From NCBI RefSeq assembly GCF_024137025.1, contig NZ_JAMYJR010000056.1, forward strand, positions 1 to 64,000: 64,000 bases of DNA. Direction: 5' to 3'. The notes below the pieces were generated by a model. It did no database searches and had not been told where the DNA came from. It saw only the letters and a list, made by a program, of their open reading frames with translations. Made by a program: the position numbers and the translations under genes. This stretch comes from Paractinoplanes aksuensis (GTDB lineage Bacteria > Actinomycetota > Actinomycetes > Mycobacteriales > Micromonosporaceae). Positions 9,092 through 17,763 of the stretch are shown piece after piece. Each line of letters starts with the position of its first letter. The first letter of the stretch is position 1.

Positions 9092-9590
9092 GCGCAGCGA
9101 GGGACGGCGCATCCACGATCTGGCCCGCGCGGATCATCGTTACGATCTCGTCGTCGCTGAAGGGGCGGTGGATCATGTCCTGCTCGCTGGGCTCGCGGTC
9201 GGGTGCGCCCTCCTCGAGGTCAGAGGCCAGATAGACGTCGAAACCCTGGGTCGAATAGCCGTACGCCTCGAAGAGATGGCCGAGGTGGGCCAGGGACCCG
9301 GCGCGCAGGCCGGTCTCCTCGGCCAGCTCCTGACGGGCCAGCGCGGCCTGGTCGCCGTGGCCGTTGCGGCCCCAGCTGCCTTGCGGGAACTCCCAGGCCC
9401 GGCGGCCGATGGGATAGCGGAACTGCTCGACCATCCAGAAACCGCCGTCGCAGCGGGGCAGCACCAGCGCGAAGTCGGCCTTCTCGACCACGCCGTAGAT
9501 GCCGGCGCTGCCGTCCGGTCGTCTGATCTCGTCTTCCCGCACAGTCATCCAAGGGTTGCGATAGACCACACGGCTGCTCACCTGTTCCAT
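9063..9590 (-). CDS. Nudix hydrolase (ADP-ribose pyrophosphatase-like)
   Basis: A 175-aa protein hydrolysing a nucleoside diphosphate linked to another moiety, most likely an ADP-sugar. The Nudix box core QELAEETGL is clear, but it departs from the consensus: the Arg of REUXEE is Gln and the upstream Glu and Gly positions are not where expected. The fold features FALVLPRCDGGFWMVEQFRYP and WEFPQGSW match the ADP-ribose pyrophosphatase/NDP-sugar subgroup. The reading frame stays open for another 250 codons upstream, but homology begins at ATG 9590, which abuts the divergent kinase gene. Its last 29 nt overlap convergently with the helicase. Substrate is uncertain. Confidence 0.82.
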   Translation of the reverse strand: MEQVSSRVVYRNPWMTVREDEIRRPDGSAGIYGVVEKADFALVLPRCDGGFWMVEQFRYPIGRRAWEFPQGSWGRNGHGDQAALARQELAEETGLRAGSLAHLGHLFEAYGYSTQGFDVYLASDLEEGAPDREPSEQDMIHRPFSDDEIVTMIRAGQIVDAPSLAALTLYRLIEA

Positions 9591-9662
9591 CCGGCGATGA
9601 TGACAGTCGCCGGCCAGAAAATGCGGTGACGCCGGCATGGGGGCTTGGCAAGGATGGCTGGC

Positions 9663-10397
9663 ATGGACGAAGTCGAGGTGGTCATCGCCCACGCGGAGCG
9701 GGCGACCCTGCGGGTCGGGGACGTGTTTCTGAAGGTCGACCCTGATCAGCGGCGGATCGACGTCGAGGTCGAGGCCATGACCCTGGTGCCGGTGCCGACG
9801 GCCGAGGTCTTGTGGCGGAAGCCGCCGGTGCTGGCTCTGGCGGCCGTCAAGGGGAAGGCCCTGGGGCGTACGGGTCATCCGTCCGTCGCGTCGCGGGCCG
9901 CGTGGGCTGCGGCGGGGGCTGCTGTCCGGGCTCTGCACGAGACTGCGCTTCCGCGCTGGGTCGGGCCGCCGGTCGAGCAGTACGCCGCGGAGCTCGAGAG
10001 CGAATGCGAGTGGCTGCTGGCCAACGACGTTCTGCCCGCGGCGGTCGTCGAGCGCAACCGTGAACGCGCCTCGGCTGCGCTCCGGCCCTGGAAGCCGGTG
10101 TTCGTGCACGGCGACCTCCATGCCAGCCACGTCTTTGTCGACGGGGACGCGGTCACCGGCATCATCGACTGGTCCGAGGCGGCCCAGGGCGACGCCCACC
10201 GCGACCTCGGCAGCCTCACGCTCGCGCACCCGGAGTTCCTCGACGATGTGCTGGCCGGCTACGGCCCGGGCGTCGACGTCGAGCTGATCCGGGCCTGGTG
10301 GTCGTTGCGCAGCCTGCTGGCGGGGCGATGGCTGGCCGAGCACGGCTTCGACCCGGACGCGCCGGGTTGCGAGTTCGACGTGCTCCGGGCCGCTTAG
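9663..10397 (+). CDS. Aminoglycoside phosphotransferase (APH)-family kinase
   Basis: A 244-aa protein of the APH/choline-kinase fold, transferring phosphate from ATP to a hydroxyl of a small molecule. The catalytic loop FVHGDLHASHVF and the metal-binding IIDWSEAAQGD are intact. The N-lobe is short (KVDPDQRRIDVEVEAM). ATG 9663 is preferred because AAGGA lies 9 nt upstream; TTG 9645 and ATG 9654 are in-frame alternatives. It diverges from the Nudix gene with 72 nt between them. Members of this family range from antibiotic kinases to metabolic kinases, and nothing here identifies the substrate. Confidence 0.8.
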   Translation: MDEVEVVIAHAERATLRVGDVFLKVDPDQRRIDVEVEAMTLVPVPTAEVLWRKPPVLALAAVKGKALGRTGHPSVASRAAWAAAGAAVRALHETALPRWVGPPVEQYAAELESECEWLLANDVLPAAVVERNRERASAALRPWKPVFVHGDLHASHVFVDGDAVTGIIDWSEAAQGDAHRDLGSLTLAHPEFLDDVLAGYGPGVDVELIRAWWSLRSLLAGRWLAEHGFDPDAPGCEFDVLRAA

Positions 10398-10417
10398 ACC
10401 CGGAGCACGTCATCGGG

Positions 10418-11875
10418 CTACTCGCCGGACGGGGCGGTGAGGGTTACGCCCAGGCCGACCGGGGTGCCGAAGTTGGGGGTGCCGTCGGCGTTCCAGGTGA
10501 ACTTCTGCGCTCTCGTGGAGCGGTTCAGGTCGCAGTTGCCGTTCGGGTTGGTGGTGCCGTGGTAGACGATCCAGTCCTCGGTGCCGTCGGGTGATTTGAA
10601 GAAGCCGTTGTGGCCGGGGCCGTAGACGCCGGCCGCATTGTTGCGCTGGAAGACCGGCGTCGACGACTTCACCCACGAGGACGAGAGCAGCGGGTCGCCG
10701 CCGTTGTAGGTGAGCAGGCCCAGTTTGTAGTCGGGCGTGGAGCAGTGCGAAGCGGAGAACACGATGAACGTCTTTCCGTTGCGCTGCAGCACTTCGGCAC
10801 CCTCGTTCACCGCGCCGCCGACCGTTTCCCAGTTGTACGTGGGGGTGGAGAGGATCCGCCGGGTGCCGGCGGCCGTCCACGGGTTGGACAGTTCACGGAT
10901 GAAGTTGGGCTGGGAACCGTTGTAGAACGTGCCGAGCAGGTACAGCTTGCCGTTCAGCTGCAAAATGCTGGCGTCGAGTTCCCACGTGTTGTCGGCCGTG
11001 GGGTCGAGCAGGTCGGCCTTGAACGAGTACGGGCCCATCGGGTCGGTGCCGGACGACTCGAGCACGTGGATCCGCTGCGTCCCGAGGTTGTACGGCTCCT
11101 GGCCGGCGGTGTAGTAGAAGTACCACCGGCCGTTGATCAGGTGGAACTCGGGCGCCCACATCGTGCCCGCGCCGTTGGGGCGGGTCAGGTTGAAGATGAC
11201 CTGGTCGGTGGCGGTGGCCAGACCGGCCAGGGTGGTCGCCTTGCGCATCGTGATGGTGCGGTTCCACGTCGTCGTGGCCAGGTAGTAGTTGCCGTTGTAG
11301 TACGTCAGCCACGGGTCGGGGCCCTGTGCCTTGAGTGGGTTGGTGAAGGTCTTGCCGCCGGGGTTTGTCGGATAGCCCGACAATCGCCAGACCCGAGCGG
11401 CCGCTGTCGTGCACGGCAGTTGGATCAGACCGGCCGCCGTGCCGTTGGCCGCGATGCACTTGCTCGAGTGCACGGCCGCCAACTGGAACGTGTTGGTGCC
11501 GATCGGACGGAGTTGGAAGCGCTGGTTGTTCTGGCTGTTGCACGGCCACTGGATGATCTGCGCGTTGTCGGCCGTGCTCACGCCGTTCACGTCGACGCAG
11601 TTGGCGCCGCCGGGGGTGGCGATCGTGTAGGTGTCGGCGCTGCTGCCGACCGGGGTCAGCGTGAACGCCGGGCCGCACGCGGCCTGGGTCAGTTGGAGGG
11701 CGGGGGTGGTGGCGCCGCCGGGCACGGTCACGCAGTTGTTGGTACTGGTGTTGGCGATCGTGCTGGTGAACGTGACGGCGGCCGAAGCGCGGCCGGGGAC
11801 GAGCAGCACCAGTAGGAGAGACGCGGCGGATACTGCCGCGGCCGCCCGCCGGAGCGGACCGAAGTTCCGGTTCAT
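10418..11875 (-). CDS. Secreted GH43 alpha-L-arabinofuranosidase with ricin-type lectin domain
   Basis: A 485-aa secreted glycosidase. Residues 1-~33 are a Sec signal peptide (LLLVLLVPGRASA). Residues ~35-165 form a ricin B-type beta-trefoil (CBM13-like), seen in repeated Gln-x-Trp-type motifs such as IIQWPCN. The rest is a GH43 five-bladed propeller. Its expected acid triad is visible: Asp in QGPDPWLTYYNG (base), Asp in WELDASILQL (pKa modulator) and Glu in NEGAEVLQRNG (acid). It most likely removes L-arabinofuranose from arabinan or arabinoxylan. The true start is ATG 11875, with GAGGAG 8 nt upstream inside the end of the GH127 gene; the in-frame GTG at 11884 overlaps that ribosome-binding site. 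It is the last gene of a three-gene operon. Confidence 0.88.
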   Translation of the reverse strand: MNRNFGPLRRAAAAVSAASLLLVLLVPGRASAAVTFTSTIANTSTNNCVTVPGGATTPALQLTQAACGPAFTLTPVGSSADTYTIATPGGANCVDVNGVSTADNAQIIQWPCNSQNNQRFQLRPIGTNTFQLAAVHSSKCIAANGTAAGLIQLPCTTAAARVWRLSGYPTNPGGKTFTNPLKAQGPDPWLTYYNGNYYLATTTWNRTITMRKATTLAGLATATDQVIFNLTRPNGAGTMWAPEFHLINGRWYFYYTAGQEPYNLGTQRIHVLESSGTDPMGPYSFKADLLDPTADNTWELDASILQLNGKLYLLGTFYNGSQPNFIRELSNPWTAAGTRRILSTPTYNWETVGGAVNEGAEVLQRNGKTFIVFSASHCSTPDYKLGLLTYNGGDPLLSSSWVKSSTPVFQRNNAAGVYGPGHNGFFKSPDGTEDWIVYHGTTNPNGNCDLNRSTRAQKFTWNADGTPNFGTPVGLGVTLTAPSGE

Positions 11876-11887
11876 GGTGGGCACTCC

Positions 11888-14284
11888 TCAGGAGCCGTTG
11901 GTGTAGAGCGAGTTGACTTCGGTCGCCGACAGCGCCCGGCTGTAGAGCCGCACGTTGTCGAGCGCGCCATCGAGGTACGGATCGGCGTACTGGGACCGGC
12001 CGAGCCAGTTGCGCGTCGTGGCGCCGAGCGCTGACGGCCCGAGCGTGAGCGCTGTGTTCGTGCCGGCCGAAGCACCGTTCACATAGAGCGTGCCTGTGTT
12101 GCCGCTACGGGTGACAGCCACGTGGGTCCAGGCCCCCGCGATCAGGGCCGGCCCTTCTATCCGTTGCTCTGCGCCGGATCCCCCCGTGGTGATGGCGAAC
12201 CGCAGCGTCCCGGCGCTCGACCGCGGAGTCAGGAACAGGTATGCCCCCGTACCCGTGCCGAAGTCGACGAGCCGGCTCCACGTGGTGACGGTGTCGAGGC
12301 GTACCCACAGAGCGATCGTGAAGTTGCTCGCCCCGGCCAGGATGCCCGACGGCAGGGCCGCATATCCGGCCGTCCCGTCGAGATTCACAGCATTTCCCGT
12401 ACGACCGGCGACGTACCCGGCACTGAAGATGCTCGCCGTCCGGCCGTTGCCGCTCGCGTCGGCCGGTGACCCGTCGAACGGATAGTGCGCGACGAACGGC
12501 GACCCCGTGACCGACCAGTAGACGCTGTAGCGCTGCCCGTGCACCTTGTAGAACGGCTGCAGGGCAACACTTCCGTCCGACGTCGGCGTGAGCGTGGCCG
12601 GATCCAGGGCGGGCAACGCGCTCAAATTCGAGTTGCCGAACAACCCGGCCAGCACGATCGGCCCCAGCTTGACCGCCTGGACAGTGCTGTTGTCGTTCGT
12701 CGCCTCCCGCGTCAACGCCATCGGCAGGCTCACGTCCACGACGTCACCCGAGGCCCACGTACGGCTGACCGCCGCGTACGCCCCGGCCGGCGGCGACGAG
12801 AAGACCGTGCCGTTGACGCGGATCTGTGCTCCCGACGCCCAGCCCGGAATGCGGATCCGCATCGTGAACGGGCCCGCACCGGTGACGGTCAACTTCGTCG
12901 ACCCGGCCTCGGGGAAGCTCGTCTCCTGCCGTACGGAAAAGGCCCCCCACGTGAGGATCGACGGGATGAACAGGTTGACGTACAGCGTGCTCCCGCCGTC
13001 GTGAAAATAGATCGTGTCACCGAACTTGGTGTTGCTCTCCATTCCGGTGCCGTGGCAGCAGACGAAACTGTTGTAGTCGTTGCTGTACGTCTTGATGCCC
13101 CCGGCCCGCAGCGGCACGTAGTAGCACTGGAAGCCGTGCGACGAGTTCGGATCTTGCGAGGCCAGGATGTGGTTGTAGAGCGCCTTCTCGTAGTAGTCGA
13201 GGTAATCCGTACGCGTCGGGTTCGTGAAGAACAACTGCCGGGTCAGCTTCAGCATGTTGTAGCTGTTGCAGCACTCGGCTGTCGTGTCCGACAGTTCGCT
13301 GGCGATCCGGTCGGGCGCCTTGAAGTACTCGCCGTTGGAATTGCCACCGATCGCGTACGTGTGGCGCCGCGTCACGATGTCCCAGAAGTTGACCGCGATG
13401 TCGCGGTACCGGGTCGTTCCCGTCGCGTGGTATTCCCGGATCGCGCCCAGCACCTTCGGGATCTGCGTATTGGCGTGATAGTTGTTCAAGCTGTCCTGAT
13501 TGGCGGCCAGCGGATCGAACACCTCGGCGTGGTCGAACTGCTGGGCCGCGGCCAGGTGCGCGGCGTCCCCGGTCAGCTGATAGAGGTTGGTCAGCACCTC
13601 GTTCATGCCGCCGAACTCGGTGTCGAGCATGTTCTGGCGCTGGGTCTGGGTCAGCCGGTCGTTGCGGAACTTCACCCACGACGCCATGCCGAGCAACACG
13701 GTCAACGCCTGCGCATTGCCCGCCAGCAGATGCATGTCGAGCAGCCCAGCCATGATTTTGTGCAGCGTGTAATAGGGCGCCCACACGCTCTGCCGCGCCT
13801 CGACCCGGTCGATGAAGCTTTCCGGAAAAGCGCTCAGATAACCCGTGTTATAACCGGCCGTCGCCGCGCGGGCCTGACATTGGGCCAACACGGCGACGAT
13901 CTGATCGCCCTTCGTTTTGTACGCCGTGTCGCCCGTACTCGCATAGGCCTGAGCCAGCCCGGTCAGCAGATGACCGGTGGAGTGCCCGCGCAGTTCGGTG
14001 CTGGGCGATTCCCAGCCACCACAAGCGGTCGCCGACGACGAGAGCCCCACGTTGAGCCGGAAGGTGTGCAACAGCCGGTCGTTGTTGAGGAACAGCAGAT
14101 ACGACTGGATGCGGGCCGCGTTCGCGGTGAACGGACTGGACAACAGCCGCACGGCGGTCAGCGGAAACGCGTACGCCGAGACACCGGTGTCCGGCCGAGC
14201 GGCCGCGGACGCCTTGGCGCCCACGGACAGAACGGTGGCGGCAGCGGCCGATCCCACGAGCAAGGTACGCCGGGTCAAGTTCAT
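11888..14284 (-). CDS. Secreted GH127 beta-L-arabinofuranosidase with C-terminal LamG-like domain
   Basis: A 798-aa enzyme expected to cleave beta-L-arabinofuranosyl linkages as found in plant hydroxyproline-rich glycoproteins. A twin-arginine signal (NLTRRTLLVGSAAAA) opens the protein. The DUF1680/GH127 barrel spans ~40-600. The metal and nucleophile residues of the family are present: Glu and Cys in TAECCNSYNM, and the Cys pair in FVCCHGTGMES, where one Cys is the nucleophile. Residues ~610-798 are a concanavalin-like LamG domain (HYPFDGSPADASGNGR onward), probably for polysaccharide binding. ATG 14284 overlaps the stop of the upstream gene as ATGA, and the GH43 gene starts 12 nt after its stop, so the three are one translationally coupled unit. 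Confidence 0.9.
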   Translation of the reverse strand: MNLTRRTLLVGSAAAATVLSVGAKASAAARPDTGVSAYAFPLTAVRLLSSPFTANAARIQSYLLFLNNDRLLHTFRLNVGLSSSATACGGWESPSTELRGHSTGHLLTGLAQAYASTGDTAYKTKGDQIVAVLAQCQARAATAGYNTGYLSAFPESFIDRVEARQSVWAPYYTLHKIMAGLLDMHLLAGNAQALTVLLGMASWVKFRNDRLTQTQRQNMLDTEFGGMNEVLTNLYQLTGDAAHLAAAQQFDHAEVFDPLAANQDSLNNYHANTQIPKVLGAIREYHATGTTRYRDIAVNFWDIVTRRHTYAIGGNSNGEYFKAPDRIASELSDTTAECCNSYNMLKLTRQLFFTNPTRTDYLDYYEKALYNHILASQDPNSSHGFQCYYVPLRAGGIKTYSNDYNSFVCCHGTGMESNTKFGDTIYFHDGGSTLYVNLFIPSILTWGAFSVRQETSFPEAGSTKLTVTGAGPFTMRIRIPGWASGAQIRVNGTVFSSPPAGAYAAVSRTWASGDVVDVSLPMALTREATNDNSTVQAVKLGPIVLAGLFGNSNLSALPALDPATLTPTSDGSVALQPFYKVHGQRYSVYWSVTGSPFVAHYPFDGSPADASGNGRTASIFSAGYVAGRTGNAVNLDGTAGYAALPSGILAGASNFTIALWVRLDTVTTWSRLVDFGTGTGAYLFLTPRSSAGTLRFAITTGGSGAEQRIEGPALIAGAWTHVAVTRSGNTGTLYVNGASAGTNTALTLGPSALGATTRNWLGRSQYADPYLDGALDNVRLYSRALSATEVNSLYTNGS

Positions 14285-17200
14285 GCGAACGCCTTGATCT
14301 CGAGGAGGCCGACCGAGCCGGCGCCACTGGTGAGCACGACCCGCAACCGGGTGGTGCTCGTCGAGGTGAACGTCACGTGGTTGTACTGGTTGGCGGCGAC
14401 CGGATACCCCGAAGCCCCACCCACATCGACGTAGGCGGACCCGTTCCAGGCCTGGAGCTTCCAGGACGCCGGCACCCGCACCCCGCCGTTGTCATCGAAG
14501 AAGTAGACGTCGGCACTGCTCAGCGTCTGGGCACTCGGCCACGTCAGCTCGGCCCACTGCTGCCCGGTCTGCGGCCACGTACCCCATCGTGGGTTCGTCG
14601 TATCGTTGGACGACGGCGGATCGATGCCGTCGTTCAACGCCGCCACGCTCTCCCACGACGACGTGTAACTGGCCGTCGGCGTCGCGCTCGTGGCCAGGTT
14701 CCCGGTCGGCGGTTGGACGACCCCGCCCCCACGGTTGTAGACCTTTACTTCCGTGAGCCCGGTCTTGAACCCGGATGCGTGCGTGACCTGGACCCGCAGC
14801 CGGGTCGCGCTCACCGCGCCGAACCGGACCACGTTGTAGTTCGCCTGCGGGCCGGCCGGCGTCTTGACCGCCGACGCGACATTCGTCCACGTGCTGCCGT
14901 TCAGATACTGGATCTGGTACGAAGCGGGCGCTCGATAGCGGTTGGTGGCCCGGTCGTTGCGGAACCACAGCCGCACCTCGTCGACCGTGCGGGCCTGACC
15001 CAGGTTGAGCTCGAGCCAGTCGGTGGCGTTGGCCGACCCGTACGTGCCCCACAGCGGCTCGTTGATCGGGAACCCGTCGACCGCGTTGGCCCCGGCCGTC
15101 CCGCTCGCCGTGTACGACGCCGACGTGCCCGCGCCCTGCGCGTAGTTGGTCAGATTGCCGGTCAGGTCGACACCGGCCTTGTTGAACATGTCCACCATCT
15201 GCGCGCTGTTCTGCGTGACCGCCGAAGGCGTCTGCATCCCGGCGTACGCCTGGTTGTAGAGCACCGTGCCGCCACCGGCCGGGAACGTGACCGCACCGGT
15301 GTCCGGGTTCCAGACGAAGCGCACGAGCTTGTCGACCGTGGCCACCCGGGTGCCGTTGACGAAGATCGAGTAGCCCTGCGGGATCCCGCTGTAGCGGGTC
15401 ACGCCGTCGGCCGGGTCGTCCCACACGATGCTCAGGTCGGCGTTGCGGTAGCGCAGGTTGTTGGCCGCGAAGTGGGTCCAGCCGATGCCGATCGGGCTCA
15501 GCTCGACCTGCTTGTCGGTGCGCGGGCGCAGGCCCATCACGTCCTCGATGACGGTCCAGTTGCTGCTGCCGAGGATGTTGTGGTGGATCCACGACCGATA
15601 GTCGATGGTCGAGGTGCCGGCGTTCCAGTCGGCCCAGAACTCGTTGGCGTCGGGCCACTGCGTGTTGCCGCCGACGTACTGCGCCCAAGTGTTCCAGTAC
15701 AGGAGCTTCTTGTAGTCCTCGGCGCTCATCCACGAGTTCGGATAGTTGCGCAGCACAGACGAGTACAGCCGGAACTGCACGGTCGAGTTGATGGTCGAGA
15801 AGTTGTTGCTGCCGGGCTGACCGGCTGCGGCCGCCGCGGCTTTGTCTTTCTGGTTGGCGGTGAAGAACGGGAAGACCGGGTATTCGGCCGGGTCGGCGAA
15901 CAGCCGCAGGGCCTGGCGGTACTCGTCCGTGTTGGGCATCGCGCCCACCGCGTACGGGTAATAGTTGTTGATTTCCTTCCAGGGCACGAGCGCGTTGGTC
16001 GAGACGTGCCGGTGCTTGATGAGCTTGTTCGTCGAGTCCCACAAGACCGTGCTGATCGCGTTCTTGATGCGGTCGGCGATCTGCTGCATCTCGGTCGCCT
16101 TGGCGGTGTTGCCGATCGACGCGTAGGCCTGGGACGCCGCGAGGGCGCCGCTGTAGACGTAGGCCGATTCGGCGCGGTCGAGGTTGCCGGCCCGCCAGTG
16201 GAACGACACCGCGTCGGCGTCGTTGCCGGTCAGCGCACCCCAGTCGTACTCGATCAGGCCGTTGTTGTCGTGGTCGTAGTACGACAACTGGCCCTTGACG
16301 TCACCTTCGGCGTATTTGGCGAGGTTGGCCGCGATACCGGGTTGTCCACCGTGGATCTGATAGCTGCGCCACGCCGCCTCGGCGATGTATTGCGTGTAGC
16401 TGTTGGACCAGTTCTCGGGGTCACCGGGGTTGTCCATGAACCGGCCGCCCTTGGACGACTGCCCCACCGACAACCATGGCCCGTACGACCAGGCGGGGTT
16501 GCGCAGGTATTTCAGGTCGTCGATGTGCATGGGCTGGGTCAGCGCGATCGCGTTGTTGTAGCCCAGCGCGCCCTCGACGCTGACCGGGAACTGGAAGTCC
16601 TGCCCCGGGATGTTGGCGTCGAGATAGTTGAACCGCATCAGCCACCAGCGGTAGTAGATCTCTTTCTTGATGGCCGGCTCGGGCACGTCGAGATAGGGCA
16701 CGTTGACGGCCCACCAGCGGTTGTACTCGCGCACGTGGCCGGCGAAAGCGGTGGCGGCCGCGGCGGCCCGGACAGTGTTGTATTCCGTGAGCGAGTCCGG
16801 GATCTCGGGCGCTGTGAAGCCCATCTGCACCTTGACGGTGGTGGTCGCCCCGGCCGCGACCGTGACGCTGCGGGTCAGCGCGCCACTCGCGGCGGTGAAA
16901 CTGTCGCCGGAGAGCCGCAGACCCAGCGTGGTCAGGTTGTTCTTGACCGCCCGCGAGCCGGTCAACTCGGTGCCGCTGACCGTCGTCGCGTACGGCGAGG
17001 TGACCCGCAACGCGACCGTCTGCGACGCCGTGCCCGTGTTGGTGATGGCCAGGTTGTCGACCGCGACGTTGTTCTGGGTGATGAACTTCGTCTGGTTGAT
17101 CCGCAGCGAGCCGTTGGTGTGGACGCTCCTCCAGTGGCTGGGCGCCTGCCAGCGCTGCGATACCTGCTCGCTCCACGTGCCCGAGCCGGCGGTGACGGTG

Positions 17201-17562
17201 AACGCGGCCTGGTCGCTGATGCTTTCCCAGTAGGCGACGGTGCCGCCGAAGCCCAGCGTGGCCGGTGTGTGCGTCTTCATGAACACGGCCCGGCCCCGGC
17301 TCATCAGCCAGGTGCCGGCCGGGTCGTTGCCCGGTCGGGCGAGCAGCCGGTCCATCCAGAAGTCGGTGCCGCCGGCCTCGGCGTCGTAGATCGCCTGCAT
17401 GGTGTTGCCGGTGGTCAGGGCGACCGGCGGCGCGGGGATGGACGGCCCCGAGAAGCTCGGGTAGCCGATGGTCTGTGCGGCCTGCGCGGGCGAGGCCGCG
17501 ACGACGAGTAGGGAGCTGGTCAGGACTGCGATTGTCGCGATGGCCAGTGGGGGACGTGGCAC
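14281..17562 (-). CDS. Secreted (alpha/alpha)6-barrel glycoside hydrolase (MGH1-like) with two F5/8 type C domains
   Basis: A 1093-aa secreted hydrolase, first gene of the arabinosidase operon. A Sec signal peptide ends near PAQAAQ (~28). Residues ~60-280 are a beta-sandwich and ~280-760 an (alpha/alpha)6 barrel rich in Trp and Tyr, with acid-containing stretches such as NNGLIEYDWG and WPDANEFWADW, resembling MGH1/GH63-like clans. Two discoidin (F5/8C, CBM32-like) domains follow at ~810-945 and ~960-1093. The exact CAZy family is not assigned; linkage to GH127 and GH43 suggests an L-arabinose-containing substrate. The GTG start at 17562 is fixed by a strong TAAGGAG 8 nt upstream. Its 3' end overlaps the GH127 start as ATGA. 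Confidence 0.8.
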   Translation of the reverse strand: MPRPPLAIATIAVLTSSLLVVAASPAQAAQTIGYPSFSGPSIPAPPVALTTGNTMQAIYDAEAGGTDFWMDRLLARPGNDPAGTWLMSRGRAVFMKTHTPATLGFGGTVAYWESISDQAAFTVTAGSGTWSEQVSQRWQAPSHWRSVHTNGSLRINQTKFITQNNVAVDNLAITNTGTASQTVALRVTSPYATTVSGTELTGSRAVKNNLTTLGLRLSGDSFTAASGALTRSVTVAAGATTTVKVQMGFTAPEIPDSLTEYNTVRAAAAATAFAGHVREYNRWWAVNVPYLDVPEPAIKKEIYYRWWLMRFNYLDANIPGQDFQFPVSVEGALGYNNAIALTQPMHIDDLKYLRNPAWSYGPWLSVGQSSKGGRFMDNPGDPENWSNSYTQYIAEAAWRSYQIHGGQPGIAANLAKYAEGDVKGQLSYYDHDNNGLIEYDWGALTGNDADAVSFHWRAGNLDRAESAYVYSGALAASQAYASIGNTAKATEMQQIADRIKNAISTVLWDSTNKLIKHRHVSTNALVPWKEINNYYPYAVGAMPNTDEYRQALRLFADPAEYPVFPFFTANQKDKAAAAAAGQPGSNNFSTINSTVQFRLYSSVLRNYPNSWMSAEDYKKLLYWNTWAQYVGGNTQWPDANEFWADWNAGTSTIDYRSWIHHNILGSSNWTVIEDVMGLRPRTDKQVELSPIGIGWTHFAANNLRYRNADLSIVWDDPADGVTRYSGIPQGYSIFVNGTRVATVDKLVRFVWNPDTGAVTFPAGGGTVLYNQAYAGMQTPSAVTQNSAQMVDMFNKAGVDLTGNLTNYAQGAGTSASYTASGTAGANAVDGFPINEPLWGTYGSANATDWLELNLGQARTVDEVRLWFRNDRATNRYRAPASYQIQYLNGSTWTNVASAVKTPAGPQANYNVVRFGAVSATRLRVQVTHASGFKTGLTEVKVYNRGGGVVQPPTGNLATSATPTASYTSSWESVAALNDGIDPPSSNDTTNPRWGTWPQTGQQWAELTWPSAQTLSSADVYFFDDNGGVRVPASWKLQAWNGSAYVDVGGASGYPVAANQYNHVTFTSTSTTRLRVVLTSGAGSVGLLEIKAFA

Positions 17563-17660
17563 CGCGGCACCTCCTTAGGTCATTCGGGCGGAGGAGGCGC
17601 AACACCACACGGCCAGGCACGGCCGGCGGCGCAGGGGGAGAAACGCCGAAAACCTTTTCG

Positions 17661-17692
17661 GGAATGCTTCCATCGGGTTACTTCGATGTCAA
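17661..17692 (-). promoter_or_regulatory. Promoter of the arabinosidase operon with palindrome on the -10
   Basis: Read on the minus strand: a perfect -35 TTGACA (17692-17687), a 17-nt spacer and a -10 AAGCAT (17669-17664). The -10 lies wholly inside the inverted repeat GGAAGCATTCC (17661-17671), an arrangement expected for repression by a LacI-type protein. The start codon is about 100 nt further downstream, leaving a moderately long leader. Confidence 0.55.
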
Positions 17693-17714
17693 CGACCGGT
17701 TGAGGCAGAGGAAA

Positions 17715-17754
17715 CGGACTGCAAGTCCGAAACAAGTTTCGGGCTCGCAGTCCG
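17715..17754 (-). terminator. Intrinsic-type terminator after the ABC transporter operon
   Basis: Arms 17715-17733 and 17736-17754 are complementary at 17 of 19 positions, giving a long G+C-rich hairpin with the innermost pairs opening as a loop. On the minus strand it follows the ABC permease stop (17764) by 9 nt and is followed by GTTTCC, a short T-run typical of actinobacterial terminators. It separates the ABC operon from the arabinosidase promoter directly downstream. Confidence 0.7.
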
Positions 17755-17763
17755 GCCGAAGGG

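Noticed and set aside
9591..10343. 251-codon N-terminal extension of the Nudix gene
   Set aside because: It is antisense to the APH-like kinase, which has intact catalytic motifs; Nudix homology starts at ATG 9590.
12485..14434. 649-codon plus-strand frame over GH127
   Set aside because: Antisense low-complexity frame; GH127 carries the full set of metal and nucleophile residues on the minus strand.
14377..17511. 1044-codon open frame on the plus strand opposite the secreted hydrolase
   Set aside because: It is antisense to a well-supported gene with signal peptide and domains. Its protein is Arg/Val/Gly-rich low complexity, typical of mirror frames in G+C-rich DNA.
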